DNA of 64,000 bases, from NCBI GenBank assembly GCA_946811185.2, contig OX328099.1, positions 20,921,859 through 20,985,858 of the forward strand, given 5' to 3'. This document shows, piece after piece, positions 40,201 to 64,000 of the stretch (the stretch's first letter is position 1; every line of letters starts with the position of its first letter). The stretch is from Hippopus hippopus. Lineage: Eukaryota > Mollusca > Bivalvia > Cardiida > Cardiidae. The position numbers and the translations under genes were made by a program. Below the pieces are notes generated by a model. It searched no databases, was not told the origin of the DNA, and was given only the letters and a program-made list of their open reading frames with translations.

Positions 40201-43200
40201 TTTTCAGTTTGGACAAGGCTGAAATTTTGTTGTGTGGTAAAGGGTTAATGTGTCAGCTGCAGATGTTTTGAATTTGAAGGAGTCTAAAAAGGGTTAAACT
40301 CATCACAGCCACAGCTCATGATCACTTATTCATGAGCTATGCTCTAGCAAATTAGGGCTTTATGTGTTCCCATGATGCATTATACCAAGCAAGGTCATCA
40401 CATAAATACGGATCTATAAAATCCACTTCGGACTGCGCAGGCTGACATGAGTCAGTACTTCTCGCAAATGCATTAAGCCCCCTTTTCACAGAGCATGGCT
40501 CATATATCTTTTGCAAATACTAGGCTGGGACTTTGTAGTGCCTTTCCCCATTCAAAAAAAAATTCAACCATACAAAGTCTAGCAAGTAGCAAAGTATGGT
40601 AAATTAAATGTTAAGAAGGTATCTTCAGTCTGACATACTTTTACACCCTTTACTAGATAACAAAGTCTGAGACCCATCCAAATTGAAAAGTATTGCAGGC
40701 AACAAATTAAATGTGGCTCAATATCCCACAATGATTTTAGCCCTCTTTCTCCAGGGCCCCGTTTTACTACGGTGGTTACGAACAAAATTTTAGTAAGTTT
40801 TACATAACTATAATATAGTGGCATATTTCTGTCAAAGTTTCCTGGAAATTTTATCTTTTCATTTTGTCTAGATAAAATTTCCAGGAAACTTTGAGTTTGT
40901 TATGTTGAAAATATTCAGCCCCTGCCTTGCTGAAAAATGGCAAGATTAATTCAGGATTTAATCAAAATACTATCACATCAGATTGCAGATGGTGCCATTG
41001 CCTTGTTTTCATTCATGCAAAAGCAGATGGTTGCATGGTTACAAAACCTGTTTCAATAATCAAATGAGACTGTGTTGAACAAATTTCTTTAAAAAAAAGT
41101 AATAATATGATTCCACAAGTTGCATTTGGTGTTTCATTTGGAATATTTGCAATTATTCGGTAGCAATTCATAACAAAACAGAGTGGTATAGAATCAGAAT
41201 GGATTTTGCTCATTTGTAGACAAGTTTTCTACAAAAAATGTTTCTAAGTCCAGAAATCTTTTAAAAATGATTCTTCAATTTATCTTATTTTAGTGAACAC
41301 CTTTCAGCAATTTCACCCTGAAACATGAGTTTCCAAAAAGGCGCCATTATCCTAATTTAATCTGATCATGACAGATTTTTTTAAAAGTGTTTATCAGTTC
41401 AAGATTAATTGAAGTGACAATCAAATTGAATTAATGTATAATGTACATGCTCATCCTATTTAAATAAAAAAAAAAAAAAAAAAACCTTCTGCAAATAAAT
41501 GGTAAGTTATTTTCAAGGTACTGAATTTTGAACAACAGATATAAATAAATTCTCCAAGTCAAATTTTTACTTTGGGCACCTGTAAAAATGAAGTTGAAAA
41601 ATACAGTTCTAGATACATCTGTATTTAAAATTACATCAAATACCCCGTTTTGGGCCTCTTATGTGGATAAAAAGCAAATAATTTCTTCAGTATTCCATAT
41701 AAATGGAGTGGGTAAGACAAGTAGAAAAAAATAAGCAAGTAGAAAATTGCACCAGGGCCTCTTACTTCATTCCCATATTTGAAAAGCTGTGACATCATCA
41801 TTAAATGATCATCTGAAATTTACTTTCCTATTTCATGAACTTCACTGACAGGAAAAACAAATTTTACCGTAATATTACACTGATATTATTTTTGTTAAGA
41901 TGATACAGTCATCAATTTGATTTAGGGGTGTGTGATTTTACAAAGAGCTAATTTTTCTTGCTACTTGGATGAAACCTAGATTTTACATACCAGTGTTCCC
42001 ACTCACTTTTGTTTTTGGGAGTGCATGAGAAATTCTGGAAGTGCACTTAATTCATAACGTGTTTACTGCAGTCAAAACAAACAACTCATACCCTTAAGTA
42101 AGTCACTGTGAATATTGGATTTGATGAAATATTAATCATCATGGTGTAAAAGATCATCCCATTGCTATTCTGTATTTAACCTGTTGTGTATCTCTGTGAT
42201 ATTTAAAACTACCGTAATTTATCCTTTGATCACAATGTTTGTGTCATTTACTCTTATTATATTTTCATCAAAGTATACGAAATTACCACAGATCATGTTT
42301 GGCAGGGTCCGCTCGTATTTACCAGTAAGAAATGGATGAGGATGAGTGATATATCAGTCATGGTCGTCCGGCAGGACGAGTGGTGAATAGGAGATAGTAA
42401 ACAGATAAGTTTTTCAATTGAATATTTAACTTACTGGAGACAAAACAGCCATTCAATTATTGTTAAAGCAAATTAAGGGTATTCAGGAAATCAAATATTG
42501 AAACAGGACATAAAACATGCTGGTCCCCGCTCCCAGTAGAGACCGGGTTCAAGTCAGCTTAATGGTATAACCCGGGACCTTTCATTGCAAATAAAATGTT
42601 TTAATATGCTTCGGGTAGATCTAATTCAATACGAGCAACTTTGCTAATTATTTAAACGAACGATATTAACATTAGCACAAACACTTTCCAGAAACCAGTT
42701 CGAAAAATTGTGTTGTTTTGGCTTTATCAATTTCTACAACTTGACCGGATAAATCAAACCGGTTATTGAAAACCAGTATTTAAGGTTCGTTGCTAGGGGA
42801 GACAATATGATAAGCGTTTCCGTTTCGTCTGAAAAAAAATGTCATAGCCCAATATTAGAAGGGTTTTTCTCGTCGGACGAGTGAGGATCAAACCAGGGCA
42901 TGTGTTTTTTTGAAGTCACTTGTCCTACAGGACGAGTGCCTTTTCTGGAAATTTTTGGACCCTGATTTGATTGAGCATTTACTAGAAAATACAATCATAC
43001 ATGAATGGGAACTTGCAAATGTCGGAACTCAGAAATGTCAAATTATTGTTTTTCTGCTAACTTTGACCAAAAAAAAAAAAAAAATGGATCATTGTAAAGC
43101 TTAGATGATAATTTTCTTTCGTTACAAAATATTTTTACTTTCTTACAAATCAAAATAACCTTAAACCTTTTACCATACAAACACAAATTCTAACGACCTT

Positions 43201-44229
43201 CAGGAAGACGGCTTTTGAGGACATTGTGCAAAAAGGAGAAAGTGCAGGTAACCAGGATTTTCTGCTTTTTTCACAGTGATTTCTATTTTCTATGGAAAAT
43301 GCCACCAACTGAACGTCCACAAATCCTTTGGTAAAGAGTTAAGACTTGGGGGGAAAGATGTGGGGATAATATATTGAGTTCAGGTCATGGACAAAAAACT
43401 TCAGTTGGCTGTTATTCCGTTACGTTTTGTCCAAATTGAATTTTTTTATACCGTTTAAAAGCTATGGTAAAAAAAACCCTGTTTGATACTAAATTTACTG
43501 ATGTTTACCATGAAATTAAGATTGATGATTAGGGGTCGCACTATCTAAATTATGTAAATGCCAAAAAGAAATGGTAAACTTTGTACCTATCTGTCATACA
43601 GGATATATCACGAAATAATTTCTTCAATGTTATCTATCATATAAAGAGTTTAGCATAGGAGCTGGATTTGTGTAATGCATGAAATACCTGGAAGAAAATA
43701 CAAAAATCTTACCTGTTTTTGATTTATAGTATTTCAAAATGTTTTTCATTGATCATATTGCATTTCATATGATATCGGCTGATATCTATCTTTAATTTAA
43801 AACTAATATTAGCAGAATCAAACTCACCACTGTCCTGTTAAAGATGACTAAAATTTCAAAGGTACAAATTAGTTTTACCTTGGATAGGGGGCGAAACGAC
43901 TAGGGGGAAAAGACCAGGAAACGTCCGGGGGGGGGGGGGGGGAGGCGAAACGACCAAGGGAGGAAATGGTTTTGGAGCGAAACGTCTTGGAACCCTGGAG
44001 AACTCATTCCCACGGTTCGACTTCCTTACAGTGGAAATAAGGGTACGAGTCCTCCAGGGTACGACTTCTCCTGATACCACTAGATAGCGTTAAAATAATG
44101 ACAGACACGCTCCTACATAACTTACACATACCAAGCATATATAAACATAGTCTATTATTTTATCATCAAACTGCCTACATACCCAGGGGCAAGAATATGT
44201 TGGGAACGTTTTGCTTTGCTAGTCGACAT
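13278..44229 (-). CDS. DNAI4: Dynein axonemal intermediate chain 4 (WDR78), complete, 23 coding exons
   Basis: Complete gene for an intermediate chain of ciliary dynein. Exons in transcript order: 44183-44229, 39443-39629, 38824-38934, 37471-37553, 36163-36257, 35216-35397, 34406-34513, 33664-33733, 32993-33139, 30758-30879, 29801-29903, 25687-25832, 24550-24636, 23712-23789, 22795-22868, 21736-21890, 20968-21091, 20425-20512, 18543-18671, 17310-17407, 15898-15973, 15034-15117, 13278-13415. They total 2532 nt: 843 codons plus stop, close to the human protein of about 848. All phases join. Diagnostic strings include VLDEAGNDVTPLPLF, IWLLDMPGVCVS, DLFVMERV, LWSYVCKMTQGRNVSC, YLAGTEDGHIHRCSCSYNEQ, FLSCSADWSIRLW and CLLVGDSEGQV. 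Residues about 430-800 form the WD40 propeller; the N-terminal half is acidic and Ser-rich. Family knowledge places it in assembly of inner-arm dynein f and other axonemal dyneins. Donors of exons 2, 3, 5, 12 and 13 depart from GTAAG/GTGAG. Confidence 0.96.
13475..13700 (-). mobile_element. Family A element in DNAI4 intron 22
   Basis: Right end GTGTGGTAAAGGGTTAA is intact and the hairpin at 13590-13635 is perfect. It lies 60 bp upstream of the last exon. Confidence 0.85.
14128..14295 (-). mobile_element. Family A element, ends eroded
   Basis: Recognised by AAATTCAATATGGCTCAATT and a good hairpin at 14215-14260. It is followed by a ~250-bp segment that recurs at 24950-25190. Confidence 0.7.
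14270..14530. repeat. ~250-bp dispersed repeat, copy 1
   Basis: Shares GATGACAATCTGTTA, TTAGTCAC(C/T)GGCAGAAAA and AAACCAGGTAAA(G/A)AGTAA with 24950-25190. In each copy a family A element abuts it. Confidence 0.6.
14702..15053. repeat. 59-bp tandem array overlapping the donor of DNAI4 exon 22
   Basis: ACCTG recurs at 14702, 14761, 14820, 14855, 14914, 14973 and 15032, i.e. every 59 bp with one unit shortened to 35. The last unit is the real exon 22 donor (CAG|GTAAATATTG on the gene strand, exon end 15034). Four or five of the downstream units keep the same donor string, so the intron begins with a row of decoy donors. Confidence 0.85.
16019..16270. mobile_element. Family B element, reverse, diverged
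   Basis: GGTGCTCTGGCAAAAGGAGG, ATGCATTATACCAAGCAAG and CTTTTTACAGAGCAC. The element has an internal insertion and single-arm core. Confidence 0.7.
16428..16641 (+). mobile_element. Family A element, diverged
   Basis: Hairpin partly decayed (AAATATGATGGCAACCAGC). The TTTGTTGCCTGCAAATGATT half is still recognisable. Confidence 0.7.
17060..17280 (-). mobile_element. tRNA-like SINE head, minus copy
   Basis: On the minus strand CCTGGTAGCTCACGCGGTAG (A box) and GATCTTGAGTGTGAATCCC (B box). The tail has GTTTAACACCATTTCAAG. It ends 30 bp from DNAI4 exon 20. Confidence 0.6.
17675..17908 (-). mobile_element. tRNA-derived SINE, minus copy
   Basis: TTTCACCAGTACTAGACACAG and GAAGTGTCTTGCCCAAGG body. 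Tail GATGTTTTACATTTC and head GGCTCAGGGATAAGATG on the minus strand. Confidence 0.7.
18112..18310 (-). mobile_element. Family A element, left hairpin arm lost
   Basis: AACTTTACCACACTACCAAAC to GGTAAAGAATTAA. Only one hairpin arm (AATTTCTTCTTTTCTTAC) remains. Confidence 0.75.
18330..18532 (+). mobile_element. Family C element beside DNAI4 exon 19
   Basis: TAGCCCTAAGGCAGCTAAGCG to AGCAGGTTAAGGGTTA. It ends 11 bp from the exon 19 donor. Confidence 0.75.
19249..19414. repeat. 83-bp tandem duplication in DNAI4 intron 18
   Basis: Two units begin GGACCAGC(C/T)TCAAACAGCC at 19249 and 19332 and share CCAAACACAA and CTGACTCGGG. Looser relatives of the motif extend to about 19680. The surrounding 600 bp are GC-richer than the neighbours and contain several overlapping open frames on both strands, none with a recognisable protein. 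Confidence 0.65.
20708..20872 (-). mobile_element. Family A element, half of the hairpin deleted
   Basis: CTCCAAATTGAAAATATTTTC and TAGCTCAGATGACG identify it. The sequence runs from GAAGAAAATGCTG straight to TTCAAAAGAGGC, so the right arm is gone. Confidence 0.65.
21118..21312 (-). mobile_element. tRNA-derived SINE, minus copy, diverged
   Basis: TTCACCAGTACCAGGCCAAGG and TTAAGTGTTTTGTCAAGGG. It lies about 30 bp upstream of DNAI4 exon 17. Confidence 0.65.
21601..21702 (-). mobile_element. Family A fragment just outside DNAI4 exon 16
   Basis: Hairpin remnant AAATGCTAATTTCCAGCACT and GGTTCATAAAAC. It ends 34 bp from the exon 16 donor. Confidence 0.6.
22040..22301. mobile_element. Family B element in DNAI4 intron 15
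   Basis: TGAGCCATGCTCTCTGAAAAG to CTTTTGCCAGAGTATCGCTCA. Internal hairpin CCAGGTCAGCCTGTGCAG / CAGGCTGACCTGGG. Confidence 0.83.
22415..22734. mobile_element. Two family A copies meeting head to head
   Basis: A plus-oriented right half (22415-22500, GTCTGCAAATGCTTTCAAT) abuts a minus-oriented near-complete copy (22503-22734, ending TTTGGTAAAGGGCTAAA). The minus copy also has a short internal duplication (TTGGTCCAAATTGAA twice near 22530-22560). Confidence 0.7.
22915..23130 (-). mobile_element. tRNA-derived SINE, minus copy
   Basis: GTGGTGTTTTACACTGCTTTC tail. Head on the minus strand GGGTCAGTGGTTAAGG (A box) and GGGTCCTATGTTCACTC (B box). Confidence 0.72.
23278..23460 (-). mobile_element. 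Family A element without its hairpin
   Basis: Both termini are present (CTCTTTATCAAACAAC and TAGTAAAGGGTTAA), but the palindromic core is missing between GCCAGAAAAC and TTTTCCTTCAAAAG. Confidence 0.75.
24333..24535 (-). mobile_element. Family A element, right terminus lost
   Basis: CTTTTTACCAGAGGACACAAT to TCTTAAAATTCATGG. The diverged hairpin is at 24450-24495. It lies 15 bp from the exon 13 donor. Confidence 0.7.
24685..24828 (+). mobile_element. Family A element, interior-deleted
   Basis: TTAA ends are both present, but only 144 bp remain. After half the hairpin (GAAAAAATGCCAG) it jumps to sequence resembling the opposite end (TTAAAACATGATTG, TTTGTAAAGGG). Confidence 0.65.
24950..25190. 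repeat. ~250-bp dispersed repeat, copy 2
   Basis: Partner of 14270-14530, directly followed by a family A copy at 25190. Function and class unknown. Confidence 0.6.
25190..25386 (-). mobile_element. Family A element
   Basis: ATCATTTGCAGGCATCAAATT and a hairpin at 25280-25320. The right end GTGGTAAACAGTTTA is mutated. Confidence 0.7.
25915..26117 (+). mobile_element. Family A element, decayed hairpin
   Basis: CTCCTTTACCACACAATCC at left, then ATCATTTGAGCCACATTTTA and AAATGCTTTCAATTTGGACA. The right terminus is missing. Confidence 0.75.
26845..27066 (-). mobile_element. Family A element with insertion in the loop
   Basis: TTAAGTCTTTACCATACTG to GTGGTAAAGGGTAAA. The loop holds a tandem GTTAACTACCAGCTGACCC-like stretch. 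A second half-element follows at 27070-27140. Confidence 0.7.
27207..27306 (-). other. Coding-like block in DNAI4 intron 11, possible cryptic or poison exon
   Basis: Flanked by TATAG at its 5' side and GG|GTATGG at its 3' side, this 100-nt block joins exon 11 in phase and reads VLLNMMDIENFMDGTVISLD, then VEKLVQLNSVKMTG. Its length is not a multiple of three, and splicing on to exon 12 would create an early stop. Exon 11 joins exon 12 perfectly without it, so it is not in the main model. Confidence 0.3.
27543..27770 (-). mobile_element. Family A element, full length
   Basis: TTAACTCTTTACCACACGAC to GTGTGGTAAAGAGTTAA, 228 bp, with a 30-bp hairpin including GGAGGGAAAAGGAG and its complement. 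One of the best copies. Confidence 0.88.
28449..28678 (-). mobile_element. Family A element, strongly diverged
   Basis: TTAACTAACTCTCTACCAGA start and GTTTTCAAAAGGTGT after the hairpin remnant. The right terminus is lost. Confidence 0.6.
28898..29112 (+). mobile_element. Family C element, diverged
   Basis: GTTAGCCCTCAAAGTGCTGAG, ACAGATCAAGATCAGACTGC and TTTAGCGTTAAATG. Confidence 0.65.
29185..29412 (-). mobile_element. Family A element, full length
   Basis: TTAACTCTTTACCAAACGAC to TTTGGTAAAGGATTAA, 228 bp; one mismatch in the hairpin (ATTATCTCC). Confidence 0.88.
29494..29691 (+). mobile_element. TTAACCCTTATCC-ended relative of family C
   Basis: TTAACCCTTATCCTGCCATA to CAGCAGGATGAGAGTTAA with internal GTGTACAGCAAGGTAAGACTG / GATCTTGCTGTACACTC hairpin. 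Similar layout to family C, different core. Confidence 0.65.
30161..30376 (+). mobile_element. Family A element
   Basis: TTAAGCCTTACCACACAGTCC to TTTTGTCATCTGGTGTAG. The hairpin at 30225-30270 is well kept; the right TTAA is lost. Confidence 0.8.
31069..31428. mobile_element. Family D element, copy 2, in DNAI4 intron 9
   Basis: TTTTAAGGATACATC to GATGTATCGTTAA; about 360 bp. The minus-strand frame QMLPLMAARLHTLDERIENAF is kept, but the frames diverge by an indel after the LEAFQAM segment. Confidence 0.78.
31428..31500 (+). mobile_element. Family A hairpin fragment
   Basis: ACTGTGGGAGAAGAAGAAAAT and CTTTCTCCTTTTCTCC arms only, adjoining the right end of a family D element. Confidence 0.55.
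31850..32735. repeat. 161-bp tandem array, five units, in DNAI4 intron 9
   Basis: CTAAGTCCAAG or its variant begins at 31867, 32028, 32188, 32350 and 32512, spacing 160-162 bp. Each unit contains CATGGTGGTTGACTT and CACACCAAAAATCAGCTC. The array ends in a GACTGACAGACAGACAG tract and CCCTTCAGCTTCGCC, resembling the boundary of the repeat at 1612. Confidence 0.85.
33460..33638 (+). mobile_element. Family A element without its hairpin
   Basis: TTAACATCATACCACACAATC to TTTGGTAAAGAGTTTTA. The core collapses to GAAAACATTGTGGAATGTTTCC. It ends about 25 bp from the DNAI4 exon 8 donor. Confidence 0.8.
34681..34910 (+). mobile_element. Family A element, full length
   Basis: TTAACCCTTTACCACACAATC to TGTTAAAGAGTTAA, exactly bounded by TTAA on both sides, 230 bp. 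Good reference copy. Confidence 0.9.
35465..35560 (-). mobile_element. tRNA-like SINE head fragment
   Basis: On the minus strand TGGTGGTCAAGGCATCTGCC (A box region) and GAAAGGTTCCAGTCC (B box). It is not a functional tRNA: no clover-leaf acceptor pairing is seen. It extends the open frame upstream of DNAI4 exon 6. Confidence 0.6.
35600..35756 (+). mobile_element. Family A element, interior-deleted
   Basis: Starts within AAAAAGGCTTTGGAAAACATT. The right hairpin arm is missing (GGAGTAAATGCCACAATG). Confidence 0.65.
36413..36634 (+). mobile_element. Family A element, first of a cluster of four
   Basis: CTGAACCCTTTACCAAATAAT to TTTGGTAAAGAATTAA with a complete hairpin at 36470-36520. Confidence 0.85.
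36647..36687 (-). mobile_element. Family A end fragment
   Basis: TTTAACTCTTTATCAAACGAC and CAGACTGG only, wedged between two fuller copies. Confidence 0.6.
36688..36918 (+). mobile_element. Family A element, full length
   Basis: TTAAAACCCTTTCCCAAACAA to TTTGGTAAAGAGTTAA, 231 bp, hairpin intact at 36755-36800. Confidence 0.87.
36915..37053 (-). mobile_element. Family A element, truncated, sharing a TTAA with its neighbour
   Basis: Begins at the TTAA closing the previous copy. AGATAAACATGGCTCAAAT and GGTTTGGTAAAAGCTTAA are recognisable; one hairpin arm is lost. Confidence 0.65.
37128..37435. repeat. Family E dispersed repeat, copy 2
   Basis: GCTTGCGGGTGCCAACACTC, GGGGGATAACTGTGTG, TATGGTTACCTGCCCC and GAGCTATGACAATAACTTG. 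It ends about 35 bp from the DNAI4 exon 4 donor. Confidence 0.6.
37587..37804 (+). mobile_element. Family A element, right terminus lost
   Basis: TTAACCCTTTACCACACAACC, hairpin at 37655-37700, ending TTTTGTAGTTTGCC. It begins 34 bp upstream of DNAI4 exon 4. Confidence 0.83.
38250..38350. repeat. GGTT / GATT microsatellite
   Basis: Imperfect (TTGG)n passes into (TTGA/AATT)n over about 100 bp in DNAI4 intron 3, directly before the tail of a minus-strand SINE. Confidence 0.8.
38340..38582 (-). mobile_element. tRNA-derived SINE, minus copy
   Basis: AAGGTGTTTTGCACCATTTTC tail after a GATT microsatellite. Head on the minus strand TGGCTCAGTGACGAAAG and GAGTTTCAATCCTC. Confidence 0.72.
38617..38797 (-). 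mobile_element. Family A element without its hairpin
   Basis: AACTTTACCAGATCACAAAAT and TTAGACCTGTCCACATTC at left. The core is gone between GAAAAAGACTATG and TTTTCGAATGC. It ends 27 bp from the exon 3 donor. Confidence 0.65.
39657..39826 (+). mobile_element. Family C element, half the hairpin deleted
   Basis: TTAACCTTTAGGCTGCTAAGC to AAGATAATGGTTAA. It begins 28 bp upstream of DNAI4 exon 2. Further fragments lie near 6245, 15707, 21470, 32820, 51215 and 57290. Confidence 0.72.
39857..40000 (+). mobile_element. Family A element, left half
   Basis: ACCATTTACAGTACCAAACAA then a hairpin at 39925-39970, cut off after ACCTTATCAGAGAGCTT. A full copy starts 20 bp later. Confidence 0.75.
40020..40248 (+). 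mobile_element. Family A element, full length
   Basis: TTAACGCTTTACCACACAATG to TTGTGTGGTAAAGGGTTAA, 229 bp, 25-bp hairpin arms intact. Confidence 0.9.
40331..40506. mobile_element. Family B element, reverse, short form
   Basis: CATGAGCTATGCTCTAGCAA to CAGAGCATGGCTCATATA, 176 bp. Half the internal hairpin is deleted. Confidence 0.75.
40641..40760 (-). mobile_element. Family A fragment
   Basis: CCCTTTACTAGATAACAAAG, CCAAATTGAAAAGTATTGCA and AATGTGGCTCAATATCC. The hairpin and right end are missing. Confidence 0.65.
40838..40896. repeat. Hairpin with ~22-bp arms in DNAI4 intron 1
   Basis: AAAGTTTCCTGGAAATTTTA at 40838 is answered by the exact reverse complement after a ~15-base loop. It is not part of family A; the sequence to 41700 shows no other recognisable feature. 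Confidence 0.6.
40900..43150. other. DNAI4 intron 1, mostly unique sequence
   Basis: No exon is recognised. The palindromic string CGTCCGGCAGGACG near 42367 and its relatives near 42873 and 42920 (CCTACAGGACGAGTG) hint at an old repeat. A CAGTGTTCCCACTCA string near 41996 resembles one hAT end, but no partner was found. Confidence 0.45.
43161..43341 (+). mobile_element. Family A element, diverged
   Basis: AACCTTTTACCATACAAACAC to CCTTTGGTAAAGAGTTAA. The hairpin has several mismatches (GAAAGTGCAGGTAACCAGG). Confidence 0.75.
43927..43942 (+). repeat. G16 homopolymer in DNAI4 intron 1
   Basis: Sixteen consecutive G, with further GGGG runs on both sides and 240 bp from the DNAI4 start codon. 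A G-quadruplex could form on the plus strand; such runs are also prone to assembly error. Confidence 0.7.
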
Positions 44230-44231
44230 TG

Positions 44232-44238
44232 TGTTTAC
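44232..44238 (-). promoter_or_regulatory. Forkhead (FOXJ1-like) motif upstream of DNAI4 ATG
   Basis: TGTTTAC (GTAAACA on the gene strand) starts three bases upstream of the DNAI4 start codon. It matches the core recognised by forkhead factors, including FOXJ1, the motile-cilia regulator that cooperates with RFX. A seven-base motif is weak alone; the nearby X-box strengthens it. Confidence 0.4.
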
Positions 44239-44281
44239 AACATAGTGGAGTAGGCCACCATTTTTTTTATAAGTTTTTCAC

Positions 44282-44296
44282 GTTGTCAGTAGCAAC
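44282..44296 (-). promoter_or_regulatory. X-box (RFX binding site) for DNAI4
   Basis: GTTGTC-AGT-AGCAAC is an imperfect inverted repeat that fits the RYYNYY-N(1-3)-RRNRAC X-box consensus at every position. It lies 53 bp upstream of the DNAI4 start codon, a typical location for RFX sites of ciliary genes. RFX factors drive axonemal dynein genes in many animals; binding here is inferred. Confidence 0.65.
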
Positions 44297-44601
44297 AGTC
44301 CACTTTCATAATGTTAGATTTGATTGGTTTATAAGTTATCGATGAGCATTGATAGAGGCCCATTCACAGCGACAATTTTAATGTTTCAGGGAATCTTAAG
44401 GCACTATATTTTAGTGTAGGATATGGTTAAGGCATATCTATAGGTAAGAACGAGTAAATTAAAGTGGATGTTCCATCGCTACCCTTTGCCCCTGAAGTAA
44501 CTAAGCACCAATCATAGCTGTTGTTTCAAACACGCACTTGTTGCAAGCGGGAAATCTGCCTCGTTCTGAGAGTCGAAAATCTATCCCACAATTCTAAAAA
44601 G

Positions 44602-63958
<19,357 letters not shown>

Positions 63959-64000
63959 TAAGTATACATATTTGCAAGATTGTTATGTAAAAGTGGAAAA

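Larger units (their letters stand above)
44230..44601. promoter_or_regulatory. Bidirectional promoter between DNAI4 (-) and MIER1 (+)
   Basis: Only 372 bp separate the two divergent start codons, and the interval has no recognisable transposon, unlike almost every other gap here. Visible motifs are a forkhead-type TGTTTAC (44232-44238), an X-box (44282-44296), a CCAAT box on the minus strand (ATTGG 44323-44327), a CCAAT box on the plus strand (44508-44512), GCGGGAAA (E2F-like, 44547-44554) and AAGATGGCGAC over the MIER1 ATG. No TATA box is evident at either end. The 5' UTRs of both genes must lie here. Motif function is inferred. Confidence 0.8.

Overview
This window is nuclear DNA of an animal. 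It is AT-rich, has small exons with GT-AG introns, and about a third or more of it is repeats. The protein sequences, the many short palindromic and TTAA-ended repeats, and the satellite-bearing element with AGCTCACCTGAGC ends fit a bivalve mollusc. The phylum is an inference from repeat style; no species is claimed.

Three protein genes can be assembled exon by exon, with reading phase matching at every junction. (1) Positions 1-9096, + strand: the last five exons of a latrophilin-type adhesion GPCR (TM4 to the cytoplasmic tail), 5' part outside the window. (2) Positions 13278-44229, - strand: a complete 23-exon DNAI4 (WDR78) gene, 843 codons plus stop, encoding an axonemal dynein intermediate chain with an acidic N-terminal half and a C-terminal WD40 propeller. 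(3) Positions 44602-63957, + strand: the first ten coding exons of MIER1, an ELM2-SANT corepressor subunit, continuing past the window. The GPCR and DNAI4 are convergent, with 4.2 kb between stop codons. DNAI4 and MIER1 are divergent, with 372 bp between start codons, as in vertebrates. This shared promoter holds a good RFX X-box and a forkhead site on the DNAI4 side, and a YY1-like motif over the MIER1 ATG.

Most of the rest is mobile or repeated DNA in introns. One ~230-bp family (family A: TTAA ends, CCCTTTACCA termini, ~25-bp central hairpin) occurs about 50 times in 64 kb, in both orientations, in many states of decay. Other families are: B, a ~265-bp inverted-repeat element; C, a ~205-bp element with TTAA-like ends; D, a ~355-bp element; tRNA-derived SINEs; a 145-bp satellite inside an inverted-repeat element; 161-bp, 121-bp, 83-bp and 59-bp tandem arrays; a nearly intact mariner (33-bp TIRs, one nonsense codon); a 0.93-kb CAGGG-ended element; a Tc1-like relic; and a THAP-domain exon relic. 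Nested insertions give a relative chronology: mariner and a SINE lie inside family A copies, and a family A copy lies inside a minisatellite.

No CRISPR, operon, rRNA or intact tRNA gene is present.
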